A DNA stretch of 64,000 nucleotides from JAOAPY01 sp041492185 (GCA_041492185.1 JBGPWL010000006.1:1-64000), one strand, 5' to 3'. Positions 52,962-62,269 are shown, counted from the first letter of the stretch. Program-made: numbers and translations. The notes: generated by a model from the letters alone, not told the origin.

Positions 52962-53957
52962 ATGAGTCACGCTTTTCGGAACCTAATAGCTTTCGCTTTG
53001 CTGCTGTCCTTTGGGCTGTTTGGAGAAGCACGGCCACAAGCCGGCGGCAACCGTTCGATTTTCGGAGACTTGAGGGTCGATGAAAGCAAAGTCAGCGGCG
53101 TTAAGACCATAAGCTTTGAAGTAATTCTCTACAGCCAGGGCGGAATGCGGCTGGATCATCAGTGGGTCGGTGCTAATGGGCGCTATCGCTTCTTTGTCGT
53201 CACGGGAATCTACTATCTTGCCGTCGAAGCAGAGGGGATCGAGGTTGCTCGCCTGCGGGTCGATATGCTTTCTCCATTGGTTACCACAATGCAGCGAGAC
53301 ATCGAGTTGGAATGGCGGCCGAAACCGGGCAGCGAAAAGAAAGCAAGACCTGGAGTCGTTTCTGCGGCGGATCTGTACAAGCGCGGTGCCGCCACCGAAA
53401 AACTGTTTAGCAAGGCAGAGGAGGCGATTGACAAGAAAGACTACCATCAAGCTGTTTTGTACCTGCGACAAATCCTCGAACTCGATCCGGGTGACTATCA
53501 GAGCTGGACTGAACTGGGGACTGTCTATTTGATCGAGCAGAAAAGCGCTGACGCTGAGAATGCTTACCTGAAGGCGATTCAGATCCAACCGGCATACCTT
53601 TTGGCGCTGATCGACCTTGGCAAACTACGACTGGGGCTCAAGAAGTTCGACGGGGCCATCGATATTCTCACTCGCGCAGTTAAGGTGAGACCGGATTCGG
53701 CGGACGCCAACTACCTGCTTGGCGAATCCTATCTCCAGATAAAAAAGGGCTCACTGGCAGTCGGCTACCTGAACGAAGCACTCAAACTCGATCCAATCGG
53801 AATGGCGGACGCGCATTTGCGTCTCGCGGCGCTTTACCACGGTGCTGGAATGAAGGACAAGGCGGCACAAGAATACGAACAGTTTCTGAAGAAGAAACCG
53901 GATTATTCCGACCGGAAAAAACTCGCGCAGTACATTGCTGAAAATAAGAAGCACTGA
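52962..53957 (+). CDS. Exported TPR protein with an N-terminal beta-sandwich domain (copy 2)
   Basis: The 331-residue protein has a signal peptide (LIAFALLLSFGLFGEARPQA). The beta domain (WVGANGRYRFFVVTGIYYLA) and the TPR region match copy 1 segment by segment; LKLDPIGMADAHLRLAALYH and AQEYEQFLKKKPDYSDRKKL are almost the same as in copy 1. The N-terminal halves have diverged more than the C-terminal ones, suggesting the TPR face binds a common partner. An ATG at 52962 starts directly before the signal. It is followed after a short repeat by the D-aminoacylase gene. Confidence 0.85.
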   Translation: MSHAFRNLIAFALLLSFGLFGEARPQAGGNRSIFGDLRVDESKVSGVKTISFEVILYSQGGMRLDHQWVGANGRYRFFVVTGIYYLAVEAEGIEVARLRVDMLSPLVTTMQRDIELEWRPKPGSEKKARPGVVSAADLYKRGAATEKLFSKAEEAIDKKDYHQAVLYLRQILELDPGDYQSWTELGTVYLIEQKSADAENAYLKAIQIQPAYLLALIDLGKLRLGLKKFDGAIDILTRAVKVRPDSADANYLLGESYLQIKKGSLAVGYLNEALKLDPIGMADAHLRLAALYHGAGMKDKAAQEYEQFLKKKPDYSDRKKLAQYIAENKKH

Positions 53958-53996
53958 GAGCGAAGAGCTAAGTGCAAAGCGCGAAGAGCTAAGTGG
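53958..53996. repeat. Short family B-like tandem repeat
   Basis: GCGAAGAGCTAAGTG is present twice with one intervening GCAAAGC, directly between the TPR and D-aminoacylase genes. It is of the same AAG/AAAG-rich type as 5191-5300. Confidence 0.6.
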
Positions 53997-54008
53997 CATA
54001 GAACGATC

Positions 54009-55568
54009 ATGATCAAAAACAAGTGGTGGACGTTTGTTGCGACTTTTCTGGTTGCAACTTTCTTTGTCTTCAAGTATGGACCGGCTCCGTTATCTACCAC
54101 TGTCAAGTCCAATGCCGCAGATGTCGTCGCCCTCACCGGTGGCACTCTGATTGACGGTTCGGGACGCGCGCCCGTTAGTGATGCGATCGTGCTCATCAAG
54201 GGAGACACGATTACCGCAGTCGGCCGGCGCGGGCAGATCAAGATTCCCGCTGGCGCGCGAGTAATTGATGCGCGCGGGTTGGTAATTGCACCGGGATTCA
54301 TCGATACGCACAACCACTCTGACAGAGGACTTAGCGACGATCCGTCAGCGGCGACTCAAGTCTCGCAGGGAATCACGACCGTGGCCGTCGGACAGGATGG
54401 TGGTTCAGAACTTCCTATCGGCGAATATCTAAGCAAGCTCGATCGCAGTCCCGTCGCGCTTAACGTAGTCACTTTCGTCGGGCATGCAAGCTTGCGTTCA
54501 AAGGTGATGGGTCAGGACACAAAGCGCCACGCGACCGACGCCGAAATCGAAAAGATGCAACAGATGGTCGAACAAGGGATGCGCGATGGCGCGTTTGGCT
54601 TATCGACTGGTTTGGAATACGAAGTCGGAAAACCAGCGACCACCGAAGAAGTAATCGCATTGGCGAAGGTCGCCGGCCGTTTTGGCGGCATCTACATCAG
54701 CCACGTGCGCGACGAGGCGGACAAAGTTTTCGAGGCTTTTGCTGAACTCATTCGCATTGGCAAAGAAGCTCATCTGCCCGCGCAGATTTCACACATCAAA
54801 CTCGGCACAGTTAGCGTGTGGGGCCGCGCGCGCGAAGCCGTCGCGCTGATAAATCGCGCCCGCAAGAACGGCCAGGACGTAACGGCAGATTGTTATCCGT
54901 ACGATGCCTGGAGCTCGACGATTCGCGTTCTGATTCCCAGCGGTCGGCATGATGATCCAAAAGATGTCGCGCAGGGACTGGCTGATGTGGGCGGCGCGGG
55001 CAACATCACCATTGTCAGTTGTCGAGCGCATCCCGATTACGAATTCAAGACGCTTGAAGAGATCGCGCGTCAACAGAACGTCACGTCGGTCGATCTCTAC
55101 ATGGCCATAGTGCGTGATGGCGGGGCGGGCGTCGTTTGTCATTCGATGAAAGACGAAGACATTCGCACTTTTTACCAGCAGCCCTGGGTGATGGTCAGCA
55201 GCGATGGCGGCATCGGTTCACGTCATCCGCGCGGCGCGGGAACATTTCCGCGCGTGCTCGGGCGGTTCGTGCGCGAGCAGCACTGGCTCACACTGACCGA
55301 AGGCGTACGTAAGATGACTTCGCTGCCGGCGTGGAGGTTGAGCTTGAAAGATCGTGGGCTGATTCGCCCGGGCTACAAGGCAGACATTGTGTTGTTTGAT
55401 CCCGATCGGGTCATTGACCGATCCACTTTCCAGCAGCCACAGTTGATCTCTGACGGAATCAGCCGCGTTCTTGTTAGTGGCGTTGAGGTCTGGCGTGATG
55501 GCGCGGCGACTGGCAGCAGGCCCGGGCGCGCGTTGCGACACGCAAGCAACGTCTCAGGCAAACACTAG
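54009..55568 (+). CDS. N-acyl-D-amino-acid deacylase family amidohydrolase (exported)
   Basis: D-aminoacylases remove acyl groups from N-acyl-D-amino acids using one or two zinc ions. The 519-residue protein has an N-terminal membrane or signal segment (TFVATFLVATFFVFKYG) and an amidohydrolase barrel. GFIDTHNHSDRG near residue 97 carries the metal-binding HxH. FGLSTGLEYEVGKPATTEEV near 195, YISHVRDEADKV near 232, QISHIKLGTVSVWG near 259 and VSSDGGIGSRHPRGAGTFPR near 398 supply the remaining ligands. The C-terminal small domain is present (PGYKADIVLFDPDRVID). Together with the VanX-type dipeptidase at 57596 it suggests turnover of D-amino-acid-containing peptides. Confidence 0.9.
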   Translation: MIKNKWWTFVATFLVATFFVFKYGPAPLSTTVKSNAADVVALTGGTLIDGSGRAPVSDAIVLIKGDTITAVGRRGQIKIPAGARVIDARGLVIAPGFIDTHNHSDRGLSDDPSAATQVSQGITTVAVGQDGGSELPIGEYLSKLDRSPVALNVVTFVGHASLRSKVMGQDTKRHATDAEIEKMQQMVEQGMRDGAFGLSTGLEYEVGKPATTEEVIALAKVAGRFGGIYISHVRDEADKVFEAFAELIRIGKEAHLPAQISHIKLGTVSVWGRAREAVALINRARKNGQDVTADCYPYDAWSSTIRVLIPSGRHDDPKDVAQGLADVGGAGNITIVSCRAHPDYEFKTLEEIARQQNVTSVDLYMAIVRDGGAGVVCHSMKDEDIRTFYQQPWVMVSSDGGIGSRHPRGAGTFPRVLGRFVREQHWLTLTEGVRKMTSLPAWRLSLKDRGLIRPGYKADIVLFDPDRVIDRSTFQQPQLISDGISRVLVSGVEVWRDGAATGSRPGRALRHASNVSGKH

Positions 55569-55620
55569 ACAGGCGTTAGTCCTTTGCGACCTTTGCGAAA
55601 TCCTGCGCGCACTTTGCGTT

Positions 55621-56463
55621 TCAAACCGCCGATTTGGCCAGGCTCAACAAATAGACACCCACGCTCTTCTCCCCAATCAGATAGAACTCTTCAACGAAAA
55701 AACCGGCGGCCATTGATCTCGTAAATGCGTTGCGCGTTGCCTCACGCCAGCGGATAGCGAGCTCAACATCTTTCTGCAAGAGCGCGTTGATGTTCTCCGG
55801 AATCTCGATCGCGAGAAGTCGCTCGTCCGATATCTTTTCGTTGCCGGTAACCGGTTCTTCATTCTCGCCGACACGAACGATTGCGGGAATCTCATTGAGC
55901 GCAGCCCATTCTGATCGCGCCGCGCTTGCAATTCGCTCTTTCACGCGCGCGCTGTCCAGCAGCCAAGTGACCCACAGCCTGTCAGTCCCCGTGCTGTGCA
56001 GAAAACTCGTCGTCTCGCCGTAATAGTCCACGCGGTAGCGATCGGCAATCACGCCCAGCTTGCCAAAGTTGAGATGCGCATTGAGCGACTGCAACGGATC
56101 AAACGTCCAGGTTATGGTGTCGATACCACTTGCCAGCGCCCGCTCTCGTTGCGCGAGTTTGAGTTTGTAGCCGAGACCATGCGAACGATATTCAGGACTG
56201 ACTGCCAGCATATCGGAATGTAAAATGATGCGCCCGTTTTCATAACCGGGGAAGCCAAACACGAAGCCGATCATTCGGTCTCCGTCAAAAGCGCCAATCA
56301 AAACTCCGCCTACCTCGCGCATCGGAATCAATGCCAGGGTGGGAAAGACCTCGCGATCGTCTACGCCCCAAACTTCTTTCTGCAATTCCTCAACCGCGCG
56401 CAGTTCGGCAATGCCTTCGATATCGCGAATCTCGATTGCGGCTTGGGCGTTGCTACTGGCCAT
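55621..56463 (-). CDS. GNAT family N-acetyltransferase
   Basis: The 280-residue protein has one GNAT fold: IEIRDIEGIAELRAVEELQK, then the acetyl-CoA-binding region ILHSDMLAVSPEYRSHGLGY, where the Q/RxxGxG/A motif is SHGLGY, and the start of helix 3 KLKLAQRERALASGID. The N-terminal part matches the COG3375-like group of unknown substrate; the C-terminal 130 residues are an extra domain. No signal peptide is present. It is encoded opposite to the D-aminoacylase gene, 52 bases from its end. The gap carries a CTTTGCG repeat (family D). Confidence 0.8.
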   Translation of the reverse strand: MASSNAQAAIEIRDIEGIAELRAVEELQKEVWGVDDREVFPTLALIPMREVGGVLIGAFDGDRMIGFVFGFPGYENGRIILHSDMLAVSPEYRSHGLGYKLKLAQRERALASGIDTITWTFDPLQSLNAHLNFGKLGVIADRYRVDYYGETTSFLHSTGTDRLWVTWLLDSARVKERIASAARSEWAALNEIPAIVRVGENEEPVTGNEKISDERLLAIEIPENINALLQKDVELAIRWREATRNAFTRSMAAGFFVEEFYLIGEKSVGVYLLSLAKSAV

Positions 56464-56611
56464 ACGCAGATTATCCCTGAACTCGCGCGAAACTTCACGA
56501 ATTAGCGCGCCTGCCTCATACTAAGAGAAAACGGAGGAACCAAATCCGCTGCATTTACGTTAGAGAGTTGGAGATTCATTTCCGGAACAATTCGAAAGCT
56601 GGAGAAAAACT

Positions 56612-57469
56612 ATGAAGCGCGTCCTGTTGGTAATTGCTCTCGTGATCGTTGCCGCTATCGCCGGCATTGTTCGTTCACACACTCACATCAGCCGGAACGG
56701 ACTTCGATTCAGCGTTTCTCAGAATCCGTCGGGCGGTGAGGCCCGCGACGAGATTCGCAAAACCTTTGATCTAACGCCGGGCGCGCGCGTCTCAGTATCC
56801 GGCATCAACGGCGCGGTCAATGTCGAAACAGCGGACATAAAGACCGCGGAAGTTTACATCTTGCGCACGGGCGAAACGGAATCGCTTAATCTGCGCAAGG
56901 TTGTGATCGAGAATTCGAGCAACAGTCTGTCAATCCGCACCGAGAGAGGCGATGTCGGTTTCTTTGAACGGCTGTTCGGTAGGAATCCCAGGGAACAAGT
57001 CACACTCAAGCTTCCGCGCCACGTCTCGTTGGTGGCAAAGGGAGTAAATGGTTCTGTGATTGTTGGCGACCTCGATGGATCGGTGGAAGTGTCGGGCGTC
57101 AACGGCAAGGTCCAGGTAGGTCAGGCAACGGGCTCGGCCGAGTTTCGCGGTATCAATGGAAATATTTCCGTGGCCCTCAAACAGCTCGACACAGGCGGAG
57201 TCAGCATCCGAGGCATCAACGGCAACATCGAGCTTCGTCTGGCTGAGGGACTCAATGCGGACCTCGACGCGCACGGCATGAATGGCAGCGTTCACTCTGA
57301 AATCGCGGATGTGGTGGTCGATAAGAGCGAGCACGGCAGCAAATACTCCGCGCACATCGGCACCGGCGGCAGTCCGATCACAGTGTCCGGCGTGAATGGG
57401 AATGTGCGTTTGACTCGTGCGGCAGCAGCGGCCGGTGCGACTGCTGAAGAATCGAAGAGCGGGAACTGA
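56612..57469 (+). CDS. DUF4097-type exported beta-helix protein
   Basis: The 285-residue protein has a signal anchor (LLVIALVIVAAIAGIV). It then shows at least eight repeats of a short beta-strand unit with the core GINGN or GVNGxV (VSVSGINGAVNVET, VSGVNGKVQVGQA, IRGINGNIELRL, VSGVNGNVRLTRA), the regular pattern of DUF4097 putative adhesins. The fold is probably a right-handed beta helix outside the cytoplasm. The function is unknown. GCTGGAG is in place before the ATG. It is monocistronic. Confidence 0.85.
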   Translation: MKRVLLVIALVIVAAIAGIVRSHTHISRNGLRFSVSQNPSGGEARDEIRKTFDLTPGARVSVSGINGAVNVETADIKTAEVYILRTGETESLNLRKVVIENSSNSLSIRTERGDVGFFERLFGRNPREQVTLKLPRHVSLVAKGVNGSVIVGDLDGSVEVSGVNGKVQVGQATGSAEFRGINGNISVALKQLDTGGVSIRGINGNIELRLAEGLNADLDAHGMNGSVHSEIADVVVDKSEHGSKYSAHIGTGGSPITVSGVNGNVRLTRAAAAAGATAEESKSGN

Positions 57470-57473
57470 GCAT

Positions 57474-57592
57474 TTTCCATTTGTCATTTGTCATTTGCCA
57501 TTTGCCATTTGCGGAAGCCGAGACACCCCAAGAATTCGCAGCCGGCGATCTTCACAATGAAAAATGATAAATGAAAAATGATAAATGGAAAA
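57474..57592. repeat. Heptamer repeat pair (CATTTGT / ATAAATG)
   Basis: CATTTGTCATTTGTCATTTG is followed by further CATTTGC units (57479-57512). About 45 bases on, the complement-like ATGAAAAATGATAAATGAAA continues to 57592. The two can form an imperfect hairpin between the convergent DUF4097 and VanX-type genes and probably arose by slippage. Confidence 0.65.
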
Positions 57593-57595
57593 ACA

Positions 57596-58258
57596 TTACC
57601 TCCCAATCTTAGAAAACTTCACATTTCCGATTCCGTACTCCTTCCAATCCTTGTAATCATAGTGCCACCATTCAGGCTCGTAGACCGCGAAGCCCTCGGC
57701 CTCCATCGCTGCGCGCAACAAGTCGCGCAAACGTTTCGTTTCAGGCGTGGCGCACGCATAGTTGATGTGCGAGCGCTCGGTCATCTCGTCATACTCGCTG
57801 GGCATCTTCACTTCAAGGCCCGTCTTCAGATCAAACAGCGACAGATCAACCGCGCAACCGCGATTGTGTCGTGAACCCTGCTTCGGATCGGCTACGAAGA
57901 TCTTCTTATCTTCCGGAGTGGCGTCCCAAAAGATCTTCGTCACGTACCACGGCCGGTAACCATCGTGAATAATCAGACCATAGCCTTGCTTTCTGAGCGC
58001 CTGGTTCACGCGCACCAATGCTTCCGCGGCCGGGCGCTGCAAGAAAGCGCGCGCCTGTTTGTACACGGGCCGACCGAGAAAGTTGTTCTTTGTTGCGTAG
58101 CGAATGTCGAGCTTGATCGTGGGATCCAGTTTGACGAGCTCGACCAGATCACTCTGTCGAAACCTACCTGCTTCCTTGGGCGGTTGTTGCTGAGCAGATA
58201 AGAGAGAACAGAGGATCAGAACAAAAAGTAACGAGACGAGTCTGCGACGAAGAGTCAT
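57596..58258 (-). CDS. D-alanyl-D-alanine dipeptidase, VanX/M15D family (exported)
   Basis: This zinc enzyme splits D-Ala-D-Ala. The 220-residue protein has a signal peptide (VSLLFVLILCSLLSAQ), so it acts in the periplasm rather than the cytoplasm like the vancomycin-resistance VanX. Zinc ligands are His131 and Asp138 in SRHNRGCAVDLSLFD and His199 in EPEWWHYDY, with catalytic Glu196 and the transition-state Arg in HDGYRPWYV near 102. ATG 58258 is chosen because GGGGAGG lies at 58264-58270 on the minus strand; an upstream ATG at 58273 is not as well placed. It fits with D-amino-acid recycling by the enzyme at 54009. Confidence 0.9.
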   Translation of the reverse strand: MTLRRRLVSLLFVLILCSLLSAQQQPPKEAGRFRQSDLVELVKLDPTIKLDIRYATKNNFLGRPVYKQARAFLQRPAAEALVRVNQALRKQGYGLIIHDGYRPWYVTKIFWDATPEDKKIFVADPKQGSRHNRGCAVDLSLFDLKTGLEVKMPSEYDEMTERSHINYACATPETKRLRDLLRAAMEAEGFAVYEPEWWHYDYKDWKEYGIGNVKFSKIGR

Positions 58259-58298
58259 GGTACCTCCCCACAAAAGGAGTCGTAGCTTGAAAAGTATT

Positions 58299-58463
58299 GC
58301 GGCTCCGCCGTCCGATGTGCGGAAAGGCTCAGCCTTTCCGACTCAATTCACTTTCTTTCAAGGAGGCTGCGCCTCCAATTCTGTTCGAGGCATAGCCTCT
58401 CACAATTCCGAGCCGGCCTGCCGGAAAGGCACAGCCTTTCCGCACATCAGGCGGCAGAGCCGC
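58299..58463. repeat. Large inverted-repeat element with nested palindromes
   Basis: The 42-base arms at 58299-58340 and 58422-58463 are imperfect reverse complements, each holding the palindrome GGAAAGGCTCAGCCTTTCC or its variant GGAAAGGCACAGCCTTTCC. Between them lie GGAGGCTGCGCCTCC and GAGGCATAGCCTC. The element separates two minus-strand genes. Confidence 0.8.
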
Positions 58464-58511
58464 ATCGTCCTTTCGACTTCGAAAGTGTGGTGAAGCCTTT
58501 TCAACGGATGT

Positions 58512-61500
58512 TTAGAACTCAACAGGCTTGCGCGTCGTTAACGTCGGCGCGTTCCAGGTTCGCAGCTTCTCATTCCATTGCGGAATCGTATCGCTGATGA
58601 ATTTGTTAAGCTCGGTCATCCGTTCGCGAAACTCCGGCTCAAGCTCTTTCAAATAATCGCGCTGGGCCGCGGTTGGCGCACCGTTGAATCCGTCAACCGT
58701 GCCGAAGATCCCGCCGAGTCTCTCCAGCACGCGCGCGCCTCCCGGCAATCCCAGCGTCTGATCCGGAGTGGTGGCGATCTTGTTTTCGACTTCTTCAACC
58801 TGCTTTTGATAATCCGCGAGTGCCTTCATCAATTCCTTGTCCGGCTCTTTGTTAAGCGCCTTGACTGTTGTCTCAGTATGTTTCAATTGTTCTTTGACGC
58901 TGTCGAGGTAACGCAGCGCAATGTTCGCCGCGCTCTGCATGTCGCGCAGCCTCGTTAAAAGTTCCAGTTGCGCGCGCAGACTATCGCCGGGCACATTGAC
59001 CATTCCATCGAGTCGCACCTCAACCGTTTGATCGTACGTCTTTCCGCCGACGGTCAATCGCACGGTGTAGACGCCCGGCAAAACTTGTGGCCCGCGCGGC
59101 CCGCCGCCAAACGCCGTCTCTTCGTCACTCGGCGGACGCCGCAGCTCCGGACCAGTGAAGCGCAAGTCCCACGCGACGCGGTTCAGGCCTTTTTCTTTTG
59201 CCGGCTTTTGCAATTCCGTAATCACCTTGTTGCCTTCGCCGAGAATCTGAATTTTGAAAGTACTCTTCTCGTCGAGTTTGTCTTTCAAGTAATAAGTGAT
59301 CAGCGCGCCGTACGGCGGATTTGGCCCCGTGAAGATTTTGTCGCCATTACCATAACGCGTGAAGCGTTGAGTAAAGCGCAGCGCCGGACGAATTGGAAAC
59401 AAGTGCGCGTTGCTACTGAGAATCTCGCCGGACATCTGTTGGATCGGCGACGCATCGTCAAAAATCCAGAAGCTGCGTCCGTGCGTTGCGAGAATCAGAT
59501 CGTTATCTCGGGGGTGAACGAGGATGTCGTGAATGGAAACGTTCGGCAGATTCTTCAAGTTGAGCGCGAACCAGTCTTTGCCGCCATTGTAAGAAGCATA
59601 AAGACCGATCTCAGTTCCCGCATACAGCAGATTCGGATTTTTTGGATCCTCGCGCACGACCTGCACGTAAGCTTTAGAGGGCAGGTCTCCGGCAATGCCA
59701 GCCCAGGTTTTTCCGCCGTCGGTGGTCTTGAAAATGTAAGGACGAAAATCGTCAAACATATGGCGTTCAAAAGAGACGTACGCCACCTGCGCGCTCGTTC
59801 GCGACAACTCGATATGCGAAACCGGCGAGTTCGCCGGCAAGCCGACGTTGCCCACGATGTTGCTCCAGTTCTTTCCGCCGTCAGTGGTGACTTGCAGATT
59901 TCCGTCGTCGGTGCCGGCCCAGATCATTCCTTTTTGAAGTGGAGATTCTGCGAGCACGATGATCGTCGTGTAATACTCAGCCGTCGAATTTTCAAAAGCG
60001 ATTGGTCCGCCGGCATCCTTCTGTTTTTCCTTATCGTTAGTAGTTAGGTCTGGGCTGATCTGCTCCCAGGTTCTCCCGAAGTCGGCTGATTTGAAAACCA
60101 CGTTGCCGCCGAAGTAGACCGTGTTCTTGTCGTGAGGCGAAAGGATCAGCGGCGAGTTCCAGTTGAAGCGATATTTCTCACCGAGCGGTGGCCCGCCTCC
60201 GCTGCTGCGGCCCCACGGATTCACACTCTGCTGCTCGCGTGTGCGCATGTCAGTGCGCACGATGCTGCCGCCTTGCGATTCTGACAAGTAGAGATCCGGA
60301 TCGTCCGGATGATTGATGATGTAAAAGCCGTCACCGAAATTCACCATGCGCCAGTCGTCATTCATGATTCCGGCGGGCTCGCGCGTTCGCGCTGGTCCGG
60401 CCCACGAACCGTTGTCCTGCAAGCCGCCCATGATGTTGTAGAACGGCTGACGATTGTCGGCATGGACCTGATAGGGTTGCCCGAGCGGAATGTTGTAAAC
60501 CGGCTCCCATGTTTCTCCGCCGTCATAAGTCACCGCGATGCCGCCGTCTTCACCCACCCAAATTCGTTTTGGTTTCTTCGGATCGAGCCAGAACGCGTGA
60601 TAGTCAATATGCGTCCGGCCTGTTATGGAGCGAAAAGTCTTGCCGCCATCGATTGAAGAAAACAGAGTCGAGGCTACGGCGAAAACGTGATTCTCGTTTG
60701 TGGGATCGACGCGCACCCGCGTGTAGTAGAAACCGCGTGAGACAATGTTGGGTTGCTTCGAAACCATCTTCCACGTCTCGCCGCGATCGTCCGAGCGATA
60801 AAGGATTCCCTCTTTCGCTTCCACGATCGCGTAGACAACGTTCGCGTTGCTCGGCGCCACGCGCACGCCGATGCGCCCGATCAATTTCGGCAGGCCGTTG
60901 GTGAGTTTCGTCCACGTGCGGCCGGCGTCGATCGATTTGTACAGGCCGCCCTTCTCGCTCCCGCTGTGAAACGTCCAGGGCTTACGCTCAAAGCTCCACA
61001 TGCCGGCGTAAAGAATGTTTGGATTAGTCGGATCGATTTCGAGATCCGAGCAGCCGTGCTGATTATCGATGTAAAGAGTCTTCGTCCAGGTCTTGCCGCC
61101 GTCCGTGGTCATGAAGACGCCGCGCTCTTCATTGGGAGCGAACGCGTGTCCGACTGCAGCGACATAAACGACGTCCGGATTCTGCGGATTGATGACGATT
61201 GCGGAGATATGTTCGGTTTCCCTGAGACCCATGTGTTGCCAGGTCTTGCCGCCGTCAACCGTTTTGTAAATGCCATCGCCGAAGGAAACAGTGTTGCGCG
61301 TATTCGATTCGCCGGTGCCGACCCAGACGACGTCCGGATTGCCGGGTTGCACCGCGATGTCGCCGATCGATATCGTGCCCTGGCGCTCGAAGATTGGTTT
61401 CCAGGTCGTTCCGGCGTTCGTCGTCTTCCATAGTCCGCCCGAGGCGGTTGCGACATAGACGATGTTCGGATCTCCCGCGACTCCTTCAACGTCGTCCGTG

Positions 61501-61673
61501 CGCCCTCCCATGATCGCCGGACCGATGCTGCGCCACTCGAGCCGCTCGAAAGCGCGTTCGAGTGGAGACTTGGCTTCATCTTCTCTAGGGTTCGATTGTG
61601 CGACGACTCGGATTGCGCTTTGGTACAGAATAAAGAGCACACAAAAACCGATAACGAATTTGCTTCGCGGCAT
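58512..61673 (-). CDS. Secreted sortilin/BNR-type beta-propeller protein
   Basis: The 1053-residue protein has a signal peptide (FVIGFCVLFILYQSAIRVVAQ). It is built from repeated BNR or Asp-box-like blades, e.g. GGLWKTTNAGTTWKPIF, GVFMTTDGGKTWTK, GLYKSIDAGRTWTKL and VTYDGGETWEPV (about 40-720), in the style of VPS10/sortilin-like proteins and xyloglucanase-type folds. The last 300 residues have a beta domain (GVYTVRLTVGGKTYDQTVEV) and a coiled coil (LKHTETTVKALNKEP). Such proteins are common in this phylum and their ligand is unknown; the annotation glycosyl hydrolase is often used but no catalytic pair is seen here. Confidence 0.85.
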   Translation of the reverse strand: MPRSKFVIGFCVLFILYQSAIRVVAQSNPREDEAKSPLERAFERLEWRSIGPAIMGGRTDDVEGVAGDPNIVYVATASGGLWKTTNAGTTWKPIFERQGTISIGDIAVQPGNPDVVWVGTGESNTRNTVSFGDGIYKTVDGGKTWQHMGLRETEHISAIVINPQNPDVVYVAAVGHAFAPNEERGVFMTTDGGKTWTKTLYIDNQHGCSDLEIDPTNPNILYAGMWSFERKPWTFHSGSEKGGLYKSIDAGRTWTKLTNGLPKLIGRIGVRVAPSNANVVYAIVEAKEGILYRSDDRGETWKMVSKQPNIVSRGFYYTRVRVDPTNENHVFAVASTLFSSIDGGKTFRSITGRTHIDYHAFWLDPKKPKRIWVGEDGGIAVTYDGGETWEPVYNIPLGQPYQVHADNRQPFYNIMGGLQDNGSWAGPARTREPAGIMNDDWRMVNFGDGFYIINHPDDPDLYLSESQGGSIVRTDMRTREQQSVNPWGRSSGGGPPLGEKYRFNWNSPLILSPHDKNTVYFGGNVVFKSADFGRTWEQISPDLTTNDKEKQKDAGGPIAFENSTAEYYTTIIVLAESPLQKGMIWAGTDDGNLQVTTDGGKNWSNIVGNVGLPANSPVSHIELSRTSAQVAYVSFERHMFDDFRPYIFKTTDGGKTWAGIAGDLPSKAYVQVVREDPKNPNLLYAGTEIGLYASYNGGKDWFALNLKNLPNVSIHDILVHPRDNDLILATHGRSFWIFDDASPIQQMSGEILSSNAHLFPIRPALRFTQRFTRYGNGDKIFTGPNPPYGALITYYLKDKLDEKSTFKIQILGEGNKVITELQKPAKEKGLNRVAWDLRFTGPELRRPPSDEETAFGGGPRGPQVLPGVYTVRLTVGGKTYDQTVEVRLDGMVNVPGDSLRAQLELLTRLRDMQSAANIALRYLDSVKEQLKHTETTVKALNKEPDKELMKALADYQKQVEEVENKIATTPDQTLGLPGGARVLERLGGIFGTVDGFNGAPTAAQRDYLKELEPEFRERMTELNKFISDTIPQWNEKLRTWNAPTLTTRKPVEF

Positions 61674-61842
61674 GATTAATCTCCTGAAGTAAGCTAACAG
61701 CAGACTGTTTTAGGGCTGCCCAAGATTCGGGCCGCACAGTTTACCACTGCGCGCCGGAAATCCAAGCGGGTTTCTGGCAGAGTCTCGTGAGTGCTAGAAT
61801 GCTCGCGCTGATTCTAGTCGGAAGTGATCCGTGAGGTTAACC

Positions 61843-62067
61843 ATGGAAGCAAGAGATTTCATTGAAGTTGATTCCGAAAAGATGAGCGGTGCGCCAGTCT
61901 TCATTGGAACGCGTGTGCCGATTAAGAACCTGTTCGATTGTCTCGAGGGTGGTGACAGCCTTGAAGAGTTCCTTGACCAATTTCCCACCGTCACACGTCA
62001 GCAAGCTCAGGGCGTGCTCGAACTATCACGCGAAACTCTGCTCGCTGATTATGAAATTGCTGCTTGA
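61843..62067 (+). CDS. DUF433 antitoxin-like protein
   Basis: The 74-residue protein shows the DUF433 pattern: DSEKMSGAPVFIGTRVPIKN, then DCLEGGDSLEEFLDQFPTVT and AQGVLELSRE. DUF433 proteins are usually DNA-binding antitoxins with a DUF5615 PIN-like toxin. The remains of that toxin start inside its end, at 62051, with a 17-base overlap. ATG 61843 is preferred to 61831 because GAGG lies at 61833-61836. A weak promoter pair, TTCTGG/TAGAAT, is near 61770-61799. Confidence 0.85.
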   Translation: MEARDFIEVDSEKMSGAPVFIGTRVPIKNLFDCLEGGDSLEEFLDQFPTVTRQQAQGVLELSRETLLADYEIAA

Positions 62068-62269
62068 TGAGTGTGTCACCCGCTACCTCACGCCGGACCT
62101 GCGTGAACACGGAGTTCACACGGTCGACGAAGCGGGGTTCAAGGGTCTGAAAACACGGTCTAAGGTCTTTCATCAATCATTGCCCTGTCGAAGTTCTTGC
62201 GGACATTTCGAGTCCTGGAGAGGAGGGGATATCAAGGAGAACGTTCGCGCAGTGGGTCGGGTTCTTTAG
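62051..62269 (+). pseudogene. Truncated DUF5615 PIN-like toxin
   Basis: The first 36 codons read MKLLLDECVTRYLTPDLREH then GVHTVDEAGFKGLK, a good DUF5615 start that keeps the Asp-Glu of the PIN active site. After that the sequence is unlike the family, lacks the conserved second acidic site and ends after about 72 residues rather than about 115. The gene is probably inactive, leaving the DUF433 antitoxin an orphan. A breakpoint near 62170-62270 seems to have damaged the neighbouring gene as well. Confidence 0.65.

Noticed and set aside
58968..60047. 359-codon plus-strand frame inside the sortilin-like gene
   Set aside because: It lies fully antisense to well-defined BNR repeats and has no recognisable domain or ribosome site.
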